DNA of 17,324 bases, from the NCBI GenBank assembly GCA_001430745.1, contig KQ481955.1, positions 304,679-322,002 of the forward strand. The letters run 5' to 3'. A program made the translations under genes and the position numbers. Shown here one piece after another: positions 9,301 to 17,324 of the stretch. Position 1 is the stretch's first letter. Every line of letters begins with the position of its first letter. The stretch comes from Auxenochlorella pyrenoidosa (taxonomy: Eukaryota; Chlorophyta; Trebouxiophyceae; Chlorellales; Chlorellaceae). The notes beneath the pieces are model-generated. The model was not told the DNA's origin, made no database searches, and saw only the letters and a program-made list of their open reading frames with translations.

Positions 9301-10705
9301 TTGAGCATGTAGGGCCCCAGGGGCAAGCAGCGGCCGTGATTGCGCCTGAGGCAACAGCGACAGGGGATAGCGATGAGGACATGCCCTCCTTCGGCCTGCT
9401 TGGGGACCTCAGCCCCCCAAAGCAGCAGCCTGCTGTTCCAGCCATCAGCATGGATGAGCCCTTCTGCTACCTGCTCCACCTGGCTGCCAAGGCCAACGCT
9501 GCAGGTGCGCATTCACGGCTGCTCCTGCCTTGCGCACTGCCATGTGCTGCTGTTCGCTCGGCTTGACTGGCGCCGAAACACAAGTACTGCACTGCCCCCC
9601 ATGCATTGCTGGCTTCATCAGCTGTGGGTGTCAGTGACTGCTGAAACTCGTGCTGCAGGCTCTGCCGACTTCCCGCTCTGCGCCCGCATCCTGGCCAGCG
9701 TGAAGACTTTTGTGGGCAAGCTGCAGTTCCGCGACCCTCAGACAGGGGCACCCCAGGTGGGCGGCATCTGTTGGGAGCGGCAGCCGCCAGGGACAGCCCT
9801 TGGATCAGCAGCTGGCAAGTCTTGCCCACCAGGGGCAAGACGGCAGCACAGAGAGGTTGCAGAGGGCAGCAGCATATAGAGCGTTTGCTTGCCTGCCATC
9901 TGTATGCAGTGTTTGCCGCACACTATGCATGCGTGCTGTGTGGCTTGGGGGCTGTGCTACGGAGGATGGCACTGGCAGCAGAAACTCCGAGCAGCACCTC
10001 ATTTGAGGGACCCTTGCCTGCTGTCCTTGCAGTATGGCATGGAGATGCTGGTGGAAGACGGCAGCCTGGTGGTGCGGGCTTCACTGGACCACGCCTTCAT
10101 CGCGCGCCTCTTTGGTGCGGGGCCGCCGCCAGCTGCTGCCCTTCACGCGTCTGTTGCCACAGCCAAATGCAGCATGGGCTATTGAGACTTGTGTAGGTTC
10201 TGTGGCGGCCTCACCCTTCTGCCATTGCCGGCAGATCATGTGGCCGAGCCGCCTTGCCTGCAAAAGTGATGCATGTGACCCTGCTCCTTTCCTTGCAGAG
10301 ATGGAACCTCCAGAGTTTGAGGCCTGCCTGGCGGACCCGGCGCGGCGCGGCCACGCGGCCGAGCTGGCCAAAGGCCTGCAGCAGCTCATGGCCAGCTACA
10401 GCGGGCTCATGGAAGGTGCGCATGCTTGGGGAAGGGCCCCCTGGAGGCACGGCTGCCTGTGTGCTGCCCTGCAGCACGCCAGGCAGGCCTGCTACGTGCC
10501 ACAGGCAGATGCACCTACTGCCCTGGATGTCTGTCCTGGGTTTGGTCCAACTCGCACTTCTTGCCGCCCGGGCTGCCCGGCCCCCGCCCCTGCAGTGCAG
10601 CTGCCTTCCCCTGGGCAGCGCTTGGAGGTCACTAACCTGCTGGGCGACATGACTGGGGGGCAGGCAGAGGCCTTCCAGCGGCGAGCAACTGGCGCTGCCG
10701 GCTGA
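6306..10705 (+). CDS. RMI1: RecQ-mediated genome instability protein 1 (RMI1)
   Basis: RMI1 is the nuclear OB-fold partner of topoisomerase III and a RecQ/BLM helicase; the complex dissolves double Holliday junctions. Exons: 6306-6497, 6616-6751, 6883-7092, 7266-7578, 7775-8262, 8425-9504, 9659-9756, 10033-10114, 10299-10415, 10596-10705. Together 2826 nt, 941 aa, one open frame. Residues 1-64 form the N-terminal helical part (PAYWAACTAHL). OB1 (about 65-180) carries LRGKFLLQADEVLNI, LKLLLSDG, VQQVAALEYRPIP, GTKLLLWDVPVRRGMLLL and SVLGGSVPALEAARQRM, all typical of RMI1 in this order. The C-terminal OB2 (about 795-905) carries PFCYLLHLAAK, ILASVKTFVGKLQF, MLVEDGSLVVRASLDHAFIARLFG and a helical end. 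A long Gln/Ala/Gly-rich linker lies between, making this protein longer than human (about 625 aa) or Arabidopsis RMI1. The exon 4 donor (GTCCCC) is weak, and exon 5 could begin 6 nt later; the ends of exon 4 and start of exon 5 are the least certain. Confidence 0.92.
7541..7564 (+). repeat. (CAG)8 run encoding polyGln in RMI1 exon 4
   Basis: Eight CAG codons in a row lie near the end of exon 4, within a Gln/Pro-rich stretch. A second run of six CAG lies at 8736-8753 in exon 6, right after an Asp/Glu-rich patch. Both are in the disordered linker, where length differences between strains would be tolerated. Confidence 0.9.
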
Positions 10706-10851
10706 GGCAGCACTGCTGCCTGGTCCAGCTGTCAGACGAGGGCATCGCAGGAGATAAGGTGTCTGAACACATTTACTTGTCCACAAGTAGCAGGGCTCGG
10801 CTTCAAACTGCAGCACTCCTGCAGCACTCCTGTAACATCTTTCTTTTCCTA
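10706..10851. terminator. Convergent 3' region between RMI1 and a glycosyltransferase gene, with facing TGTAA signals
   Basis: RMI1 stops at 10705 and the minus-strand glycosyltransferase stops at 10852. TGTAA, the green-algal polyadenylation signal, lies on the plus strand at 10831-10835, 126 bp past the RMI1 stop. On the minus strand TGTAA spans 10856-10852, so its last three bases are the TAA stop codon of the opposing gene. A direct repeat of an 11-base unit (GCAGCACTCCT) precedes the plus-strand signal at about 10810-10831. The two transcripts probably overlap at their 3' ends. Confidence 0.65.
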
Positions 10852-13443
10852 TTACAAACAGGCGCCAGCATCCTGTCCGGACAAGCCACTTCCGCTGCAT
10901 AAACTCTCCTCAGCCAGCTGCTCTAGATCTGTCAGGTGCGTGGCATAGCACGCCGCTCTATGCAGCAGCTTTCCAATGGCGTATGCGCCCTTTCGCATGT
11001 CGCCCAGCCCCCGCCCGCCCATGTGCAGGGTGACGGCGTGCTGCAGCTGCAGCTGGCAGTTGGGGCTGCAGCCCCACCACTCCCCTCTCAGTTCTGCCCG
11101 AAACGCCAGGTACATCTGCGGGTGGGGGCATAATGTGTTTGGAGGGCTTGGCCGACCACCCTTACCAGGCACTGTTCCAGCTGGCGGACCGTGGGGTGCA
11201 TCATGGGCCAGGCAGCGGCAGCACTTTAGTTGGGGAGGTTTGGCGGCAGCGCGCCTGCGCACCTTTGCAGTGTTTATTCGGAAAGAATCAAATGCTAGGA
11301 TGCCTTTGTGCCGCAGCTCAAATCCGGGGTCAGTGTGCCCAAAGCCTGGCTAGGGAGAGGAGGTGGCAGGGGGGGAGGGTGGTCAACTCACCGCAGCGCA
11401 GCTAAGTTTGCAAGTCCGTCAGCCGCTGAAAGCCAGCCCGGAGCCGCGCAGGGTACCAGCCCCATCATCACGAGAACACAGCGCAGCCCACCTTGGTACC
11501 AGAGGCAGTGCGTCAGAACACAGTCGCCTCCTGCAGCAGGAGAGCAGCCGCGACCCAGGGTGGGCGTGTGCCGCACGTTTGCTGGCTCTGCCGCTTCTTC
11601 AAACAACGCCATGCCCACATCATCATCCCAGGGGCTCTGGGGCAGAGGGCATGCTCTCGTCCTTCTGCCGCCAGCTCGCTGCCAGCTCACCTAGGCACTT
11701 TGCGAAGATCGGGGGCCCCTTGCCGAGCACGCACTTTTCGTACTGCGGCACCCGTATCTGCTGCAGCAGGCCCCTGCTGAAGATGGCGCCCGCGCCGCCG
11801 TTGATCGCAAAGATCGGCGTCACCTTGGGAAAGCGCTTGAACTGGCGCTCGCCGGTCAGCAGGTCTGCGAAGCCCTCCGCCATCACTGGCACAGTGCAGT
11901 TGCAGGTCTTCAGGGCGTGGGTGGCCTCCAGGTCCAGCCCTGCGTGCAGCGGCAGGAAGAGCAGTTGAAGCCAGCATAAAGCGCTGTGAGGGAGAGGGGC
12001 AACCCGGGGGCCAGACCCCTGGCGCCAGGGAGCGGGAGGGGTCACCACGGTGCTACGACCGCGGGCGCCACTCGGGGTGCAGAGGTGGTGGGCAGCCCAG
12101 CCCCCGCACCAGGCGCTGGCGTGATTCAAGAGCATGCAGCAGAGGGCCGGCGGGCCACCATGCCACCCGCGCGGCCACCCACCCTGCGTGTCCAGGGTGC
12201 ACGGCACGCAGCGCGGCTGGTCGAGTTTGCCCATGCGCGGCTGGTCGGTGCTGTCAGGGTAGTGACCAAAAACGTTGTCTGCAAGGCAGTGCAGGTGGGG
12301 GCAGGCAGAGCTACTAAGGCTGTTGGGCAACCCCTCGGGACATGGGCTGCCCTGCTGCTGGCAGCAGGGCGCGCGCAGGCGCAGGCGCTGCGTCCCGCGG
12401 CCCCGCCCTCGCCAAGCAAGCTGTCAGCCACCGGGGCCAGACCTGTCAGGAAGTAGGGGTCTCCAGGGCTGAGGCGCTGCACTGCCCGCAGCACGCCAGG
12501 CCAGAAGAAGGCGACATCGTCCTGCAGGGGCAAGCGCGGGGTCGCGCACTCAAGACCCCCAACGCTTGATGGGCGATGGGAGCGGCACCGCCCATCTTGG
12601 TCAAACCCATGATGGCGGCCGTAACGCAGCTCCAGCCATGCATGCACAGGGCTGGGCCGCCCTGCCGGCCGGCAGCACCCAAGGCCTGATGCAGGTTCCC
12701 TTGCCCCACGCCCAGCGGCGCGCTCACGTCGCCATACAGCACCCAGCTGAAGTTGGCCCGTAGCGCCGATAGCGCCAGCGCGGGCGCCACAGCGGCGCGC
12801 GGGTCGCCCGCCCGCTGCTGCACCCCAAAGCCCGGGACATCGGGAAAGTGCTGCCAGACCTCGTTGAAGCGCCGGCCCTGGGCCTGCTCTCGCGCCAGCA
12901 GCTGCCCGGTGGCGTTGGTGAGCACTAGGGTGCGGATGCCCTGCAGCCCAGGGGGGAGGGAAGCGTCCGGGGCAGGGGCTGGGCAAGGGTTTTGCAAGAT
13001 TGACCATGAGTAGTAATCAGCTACTAAAGCTCCAGCTCGGGACAGTGCCAGCGGTGCAGACCATGCGTCGCCAATGCCCATCTATGGCCGCCATCCATCG
13101 CTAGCAGCATGGACGCATCCATGCAGGCTCCTCACCCGGCGCCAGGCACGTCCGGCCTTCACTAGATCATGTCTAAAGTCTGCTGTGGAGGTGACAGCAA
13201 CAAACTGCTGCAGCAGCGGGCGCGGCAGTGGCGGCGGCGGCAGCGGCGGCCATGTCTCGAGGCACGTGATCGCGGCGCGGCGCCCTGAAGCCGCTTTTAG
13301 ATGCCTTCTGAGCGGCGACCTGCAAGCGACGGGGCATGAAGCTAAGCAGGGACCTACACATTGGTTGGAACTGCGGGCACAGCTGGACTTGCGACGCCTC
13401 ACCATGCGGCAGTGATAAGAAGCAACGATAAGATCAATTTCAT
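10852..13443 (-). CDS. Fringe-like (GT31-type) glycosyltransferase, copy 1
   Basis: This is a probable secretory-pathway glycosyltransferase of the Fringe/DUF604-related group; donor and acceptor sugars are unknown. Exons: 13443-13403, 13319-13136, 12940-12728, 12521-12443, 12278-12183, 11939-11691, 11530-11492, 11345-11263, 11115-10852. Together 1248 nt, 415 aa, one open frame. Exon 1 encodes MKLILSLLLITAA, a short signal peptide or anchor. It is followed by a Pro-rich stem, TADFRHDLVKA, then GIRTLVLTNAT. The metal-binding DDD motif is WVLYGD-DDVAFFWPG (residues about 146-148), split by an intron. Next come PYFLT, RCVPCTLDT, LKTCNC, and INGGAGAIFS (about 250-259), the GG loop of Fringe-type enzymes. 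GGDCVLTHCLW (about 288-298) holds the likely catalytic Asp, followed by GFGHTDPGFELR and a C-terminal CQLQLQHAVTLH motif. An in-frame Met at 13518 would add 25 residues and make a type II tail; I chose the later Met. Exon lengths and phases mirror the neighbouring paralogue. Confidence 0.8.
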
Positions 13444-13961
13444 GTGCAATGAGAAGCGCCGCTGCCCTGTACCACCAAACGGCGGTGGCTTCCACAGCGG
13501 AATGGCCCTTAGGGCCATTCCCTGGTGGTCTGGAAGCGTCTCTGGACTGAAAGAAAGGCAGGTGTTGCGCAGATGGTGGAGAGATCTTGGCCTTTCTGAA
13601 GGGGCCATCAGTACCGTGCATGCGCTGTGACCCCGCAGAAGGGGCGTGGGGCCTGTGGTAGCACAATTCCCTCCAGTCTGTTCTGGCCGAGGTCAGTGCG
13701 GGAGGTGAGTTTGGAATGCGCTCAGCAGACCACGTTTGTCAGACCCCGCAGCAACTTCTGCCAATGTGAGCAGTTTCTCGAAAGAGAGCAGAGCTGCCCA
13801 TGCAGATGCTGCCAGCTGGCGGCAGCTGCACCATTTCGCGCCAGACTGACTGCCCTGCAGCACCGTAGGCTCAAACCTGCTGCCTGCCATGTCAAAGACA
13901 CCCGCCCGTCGCAGAAGGCATGGTTTAGAGTTGGCATCCCTCTCACACTCGTGCATCCGCG
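13444..13961. promoter_or_regulatory. Intergenic region between the two complete glycosyltransferase genes
   Basis: These 518 bp hold the 3' end of copy 2 and the promoter and 5' UTR of copy 1 (both minus strand). No open frame here fits a gene. The clearest structure is a perfect 10-bp inverted repeat at 13499-13521. No clear TATA box or TGTAA on the minus strand was seen. Confidence 0.5.
13499..13521. repeat. Perfect hairpin upstream of glycosyltransferase copy 1
   Basis: Arms GGAATGGCCC (13499-13508) and GGGCCATTCC (13512-13521) are exact reverse complements around a 3-base loop. Looser outer pairing is possible between ACCACC near 13471 and GGTGGT near 13524. The site lies 56-78 bp upstream of the chosen start codon, so it could be in the 5' UTR or the core promoter. 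It also contains an upstream in-frame ATG (13518 on the minus strand). Confidence 0.75.
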
Positions 13962-16539
13962 TTAACTAAGTTCAACTGCGGCAAGCCGATGTGCGGCATG
14001 AGCGGCAGCGTGCAAAAAGGAAGCTATTCTGGCGCTGCTGGTCGCCACATCGCCCTGCCTGACCTTGCCGTTTGCGTGCAGGCTCACTGCATGCCGCGCC
14101 CTCAGCTGGCAGGTGGCGTTGCAGCCCCCCTGGTTGGCCAGCAGCGAAAGCATGTCTCGCTCGGCCTGCAAGGAGTGGCGAGGTTAATCCATGTTTTAGT
14201 TGCTTTGTTGGTGGCAAGTTCTGCTGAAGCACATGCTATCGCAGGGCTGCTCAACAGCGTGCCACGGGATTCAACTTGGTTCAGAGGCCCCATGGCAGCA
14301 CAGCACATGCCGCATCTCCCCATGCCCGGCGCCCATTCCTGTGCGTGGTGGGCAGGCGCACCTGCCACAGCGCGCGTTCGTATGCGTCGAACAGCAGCAG
14401 GCCCTGGAAGCGCAGCCCGAAGCCGGGGTCGGTGTAGCCAAAGCCTGGGGGCAAGGTGGGGGAGGGCAGGTGGATGCGCGGGTCAGGCTTGCAAGCCGAG
14501 TGGCCGTCGACCCCGGGCAAGCCAGGCATGCGCCGTCCTGAACTGCCTCTTCATGGCAGGCCAATGGGCATGGCGGCGCTCACCAGGCGAGCAGTGAGCG
14601 CGCTGCTGTGCAGGTGCAAGTGGGATATGCAGACCTTGAAACCTGAAAACTCAAATGAAGGCTCAATGCAGACCCACCTTGCCGCCACAAGCAAACTGTC
14701 AGCAAGCAGTCGCTCCCTGCAGGAGCGTTGTGACGACAGGGCCAGTAGTACACATCATAGACAGCGCATCATGAGGCATGGCACAGGCCCCCGTGCATGC
14801 GTTGGCTAAGCAGCAGCGCTGCACGCCAAGCCCACATTGCGAATGCTCAGGTCTGCGGTTAGGCGCACCTGCACAGTTCCCAAGCCCGCCACGGCCGTGC
14901 CCGTGCACGCAGTCCTCAAACCGCCGCCGGCCCAGCCGCTGCAGCAGGCCGGCGCTGAGCACTGTGCCCCCGCCGCCATTGATGCTGAAAATGGGGGGCT
15001 TACGGGGGAAGCGGCGCATTGCTGACAGCGGCTCAGCGAGTGCCTCTGCCATTACGGCCACGCTGCAGTTGCACGTCTTCACTGCGTTGACGGCAGCAAG
15101 GTCCAGCCCTGCAGGTGCAGCCGGGCGCATCCCCTCGCTGGGTGCGTAGGCGTCCCTGCAGTGTACCAGTGCAGCTGAGCTGCCGCAAGCAGCACATGCT
15201 CGGCTGGAACGCAATGCCAGCAGACATCGGCTGCCCGTCTCGCGTGAGTGGGAACTGCACCTGTGGTGTCGAGGGTGCAGGGCACGCAGCGCGGCTGGGC
15301 CGGCTTGCGCTGCACCAACAAACCGTCCGGGTAGCTGGAAAAGTAATTGTCTGCATATCAGGGAAGGTTCTGGTGTGCGTTGCATGCAGGAGAGCACCTG
15401 CAGCTTGCAACACACGAAAGGGGCGCTGCACGCTGCGGCCTGCTGAGCTCGGGGCCTTCAGTGTGCTGCTCCCCACTGCCCACACCTGTCAAGAAGTAGG
15501 GATCGCGGGGATCGAGGCCCTGGAGCATCCCCAGCAGCCCGGGCCAGAAGAAGGCGACGTCGTCCTGCAGGGAAAGGCAATGGGATGGGGGCGTGGCAGG
15601 GCGGCATGCTGCGCTGCTTGAGCTGGCGGCAGCAGCATGTCCATGGCACACCCGCCTAGCCCACCACAGCATCGAGATTTGTGATCGTCACCACAGAACT
15701 CACATCGCCGTAGATGAGCCACTTGAATCTGGTGCCCAGCGCCGAGCGCGCCAGTGCGGGTGTGACGGCGGCACGCGGGTCGCCAGGCTTGCCGGTGCTG
15801 ATGCCGCTGTGGTCGGGGTAGTGCCGCCAGACCTCATTGTACAGCAGCCCCTCCTCCTGCTCACGTGCAAGCAGCTGCCCTGTGGCGTTGGTGAGCACCA
15901 GAGTGCGGATGCCCTGCAGGGATGGGCCGCGGTGGGCAGCGTGGGTGCGTGCCCTTTGGGTGGCAGCTGCAGTGCCAGCGAATGCATTGATGTTTGAGTG
16001 CATGGCGCACGCCTGGCACACACATGCGCACCAGTTTGAACCATTCCACAGCACTAGCTGTGCACTGGTGCGCACCCGGCGCCATCCTCGCATAGCCTTC
16101 ACGAGGTCGTGCCTGAAGTCGGCAGTGGCTGTGGCAGCGGCAAAATCGCGAGCCAGCCTGGGCGGGAGTGGCGGCGGCAGTGGCGGAGGGACACCTGCGC
16201 CGCCGTCGGCAGCCCGCCCTCCCGATGCCCGCATGGACCGGGCTCCTAATCCCGACCTGCATGCATGATTGCAAATATACCACCTGTTTGATTGGCCCAC
16301 CGAGACCGGCTGGAGCCCGACCGGTAGGTTGTGGGTTCGAGTTTGGGACAGTCCTGCCTCCTACTGCGCCCTCCGCCTTGCCTGGTCCATTCTTGATACG
16401 TCAGGTAAAGAACCAGCAGTGCAGCCACCGCCACAGCCGCCAGCCGGTGCGCCGCGTTTGGCTTGGGCCCACCGGCCCTGACCTCCATCGGCCTTCTGTG
16501 GGCCGGACTGAGCGATCGGGACGCGATTAAGTTATGCAT
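13962..16539 (-). CDS. Fringe-like (GT31-type) glycosyltransferase, copy 2
   Basis: This is the tandem paralogue of the gene at 10852-13443. Exons: 16539-16400, 16256-16076, 15913-15704, 15564-15486, 15350-15261, 15108-14869, 14716-14678, 14444-14362, 14165-13962. Together 1266 nt, 421 aa. Exon 1 encodes a cytoplasmic tail and a membrane anchor (AAVAVAALLVLYL, about residues 34-46), so a type II Golgi protein is expected. Then a Pro-rich stem, TADFRHDLVKAMRGW, GIRTLVLTNATGQLLAREQ, FKWLIYGD-DDVAFFWPG (DDD at about 177-179), DNYFSSYPDG, RCVPCTLDTT, VKTCNC, and SINGGGGTVLS (about 276). The 39-nt exon encodes GSDCLLTVCLWRQ, with the probable catalytic Asp at about 316. GFGYTDPGFGLRFQG and CQLRARHAVSLH close the protein. 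Met at 16488 is an alternative start. The exon 1 donor (GTATCA) is the least certain join; it is supported by matching phase 2 in the paralogue. Confidence 0.8.
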
Positions 16540-16955
16540 GCAAGAAACCGATGGGATGGGCCTGTTCCAAGGACCACAGATCTGTTGCCAGCCCCTGACG
16601 GCGCTTTGAGCCACACCAGCCGCTGCCCAGATTGCACCCAGGACGGGGATGGGGTTGCATCAAAAGAGCAAAAGCACAGCGAGGGACGTCTTTGAATACC
16701 ATCTGGGGCCTGCAGGCAGGTGTAAAGCTCGAGAGATTTCAAGTGGCTGTTGCACCTTCCCCCGCAGCCGCCAGCAGCGCCGCCAGCTGTGATGTGCCAG
16801 GAGGCACGCCTGTGTTTGCCCTCTTCTAGGCAGGCCAGTCAGACCAGCACCCTGCAAGATTGTATGCCGTGCTGTTGGATGCATCCTCCAAACTGATGCC
16901 TTGCTGCCGAGCCCCATCAGCGACGCCAACCGCTGTCAGCGCTCCTCGGGCCCAA
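16540..16955. other. Intergenic region upstream of glycosyltransferase copy 2
   Basis: These 416 bp separate the apparent stop of the third glycosyltransferase copy from the start of copy 2. They should hold the 3' UTR of one and the promoter of the other. I see no open frame with family similarity, no strong repeat and no RNA gene. The first bases upstream of the start (16540-16600) are less GC-rich than the coding exons. Part of the region could still be transcribed as 3' UTR or hold a last small exon of the third copy. Confidence 0.45.
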
Positions 16956-17324
16956 TCAAGGCCCAACCGCCAGCTTGCATGCCCCCCTCCACCAGTGCGC
17001 CCAACAACGGACCAGTTGTGCAGCTGCATGCCGCCATGAGTTGCGTTGCCAATTGAATCTGTGGGCGCTGCATAGCCGATCAATCACTCTGGCGGTGCCC
17101 TGTTGATGTGAGCAGCGTGTGTGCAGCTTGCTTGCACATGGCGTTGCATTGTGGAGGCGTTCAAGAAGCGTTGACCTTGCAGCATACTCGGCAGCCGAGC
17201 GCAGGAAGCGCGCAAGGTCCGCCGCTTCCTCTGTGTAGTTTTCCATCAGGGCTTCATGCGTGTGAAGCGACACCATGTGCCGCAGCCTGAGCCGACACTG
17301 CAAGCCACAGCTGCATGCTCCTGA
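16956..17324 (-). CDS. Fringe-like glycosyltransferase, copy 3, C-terminal end only (5' partial)
   Basis: The frame entering at 17324 reads GACSCGLQCRLRLRHMVSLHTH. This lines up with the C-terminal motif of the other two copies (CQLQLQHAVTLH and CQLRARHAVSLH). A helical stretch follows, ARFLRSAAEYAA, matching KLLHRAACYATH and SFLHAAAHAAH. The catalytic part lies beyond the window. The open frame runs to a TGA at 16956-16958, giving about 106 residues after SLH, against roughly 45-60 in the others. Either this copy has a longer tail or an unrecognised intron ends the similarity near 17150. The exact 3' end is uncertain. Confidence 0.6.
   Translation of the reverse strand, partial: SGACSCGLQCRLRLRHMVSLHTHEALMENYTEEAADLARFLRSAAEYAARSTLLERLHNATPCASKLHTRCSHQQGTARVIDRLCSAHRFNWQRNSWRHAAAQLVRCWAHWWRGACKLAVGP

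Noticed and set aside
13335..13400. GAAGCTAAGCAGGG, identical to a segment of vertebrate-type 5S rRNA
   Set aside because: The match ends after 14 bases and the rest of the 5S internal promoter and stems is missing; it falls in a short intron. Likely chance.
13082..13666. Single long minus-strand frame as an unspliced first exon of glycosyltransferase copy 1
   Set aside because: It has no family similarity before the acceptor at 13320; the short exon 13403-13443 gives a hydrophobic leader and the right phase 2 instead.
16300..16370. A GGTTCGAG string resembling a tRNA B box, possibly a tRNA gene or tRNA-derived SINE
   Set aside because: No pairing T-arm, anticodon arm or acceptor stem could be drawn, no convincing A box lies upstream, and the site is in intron 1 of a glycosyltransferase gene.

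Overview
The window looks like nuclear DNA of a GC-rich green alga, most likely a Chlorella-like trebouxiophyte. Five protein-coding genes are visible. All are split by many short GT-AG introns, codon use is strongly GC-biased, Ala/Gln/Glu low-complexity runs are common, and TGTAA (the usual green-algal polyadenylation signal) occurs where a 3' end is expected. No bacterial operon, CRISPR array, transposon or convincing RNA gene was found. All exon coordinates were read by eye from splice sites, reading-frame continuity and protein similarity. No transcript data were available.

Region 1 (about 1-6110, minus strand) holds the N-terminal 886 codons, in 15 exons, of translation initiation factor eIF5B; the GTPase part lies beyond base 1. 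The usual Lys-rich/acidic N-terminal tail is present, but a four-exon block (4310-5279) encodes a PheT/YtpR-type tRNA-binding OB-fold domain spliced in frame into that tail. This is the most unusual thing in the window. The tail around it is made of repeated exon-sized units, each with a Lys-rich run and a FALLG-like or LLAEL-like motif.

Region 2 (6111-6305) is a 195-bp divergent promoter shared with the next gene. Region 3 (6306-10705, plus strand, 10 exons, 941 aa) is RMI1, the OB-fold partner of topoisomerase III and RecQ helicase in Holliday-junction dissolution. Both OB folds are present, separated by an unusually long low-complexity linker of about 600 residues with a likely SUMO-interacting motif.

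Region 4 (10852-17324, minus strand) is a tandem family of Fringe-like (GT31-type) glycosyltransferases of the secretory pathway. There are two complete genes with the same nine-exon, same-phase layout (415 and 421 aa), plus the C-terminal end of a third running off the right edge. RMI1 and the first glycosyltransferase converge, with only 146 bp between stop codons and facing TGTAA signals.

The genes do not form one pathway. They are a translation factor, a genome-stability factor and a locally expanded glycosyltransferase family.
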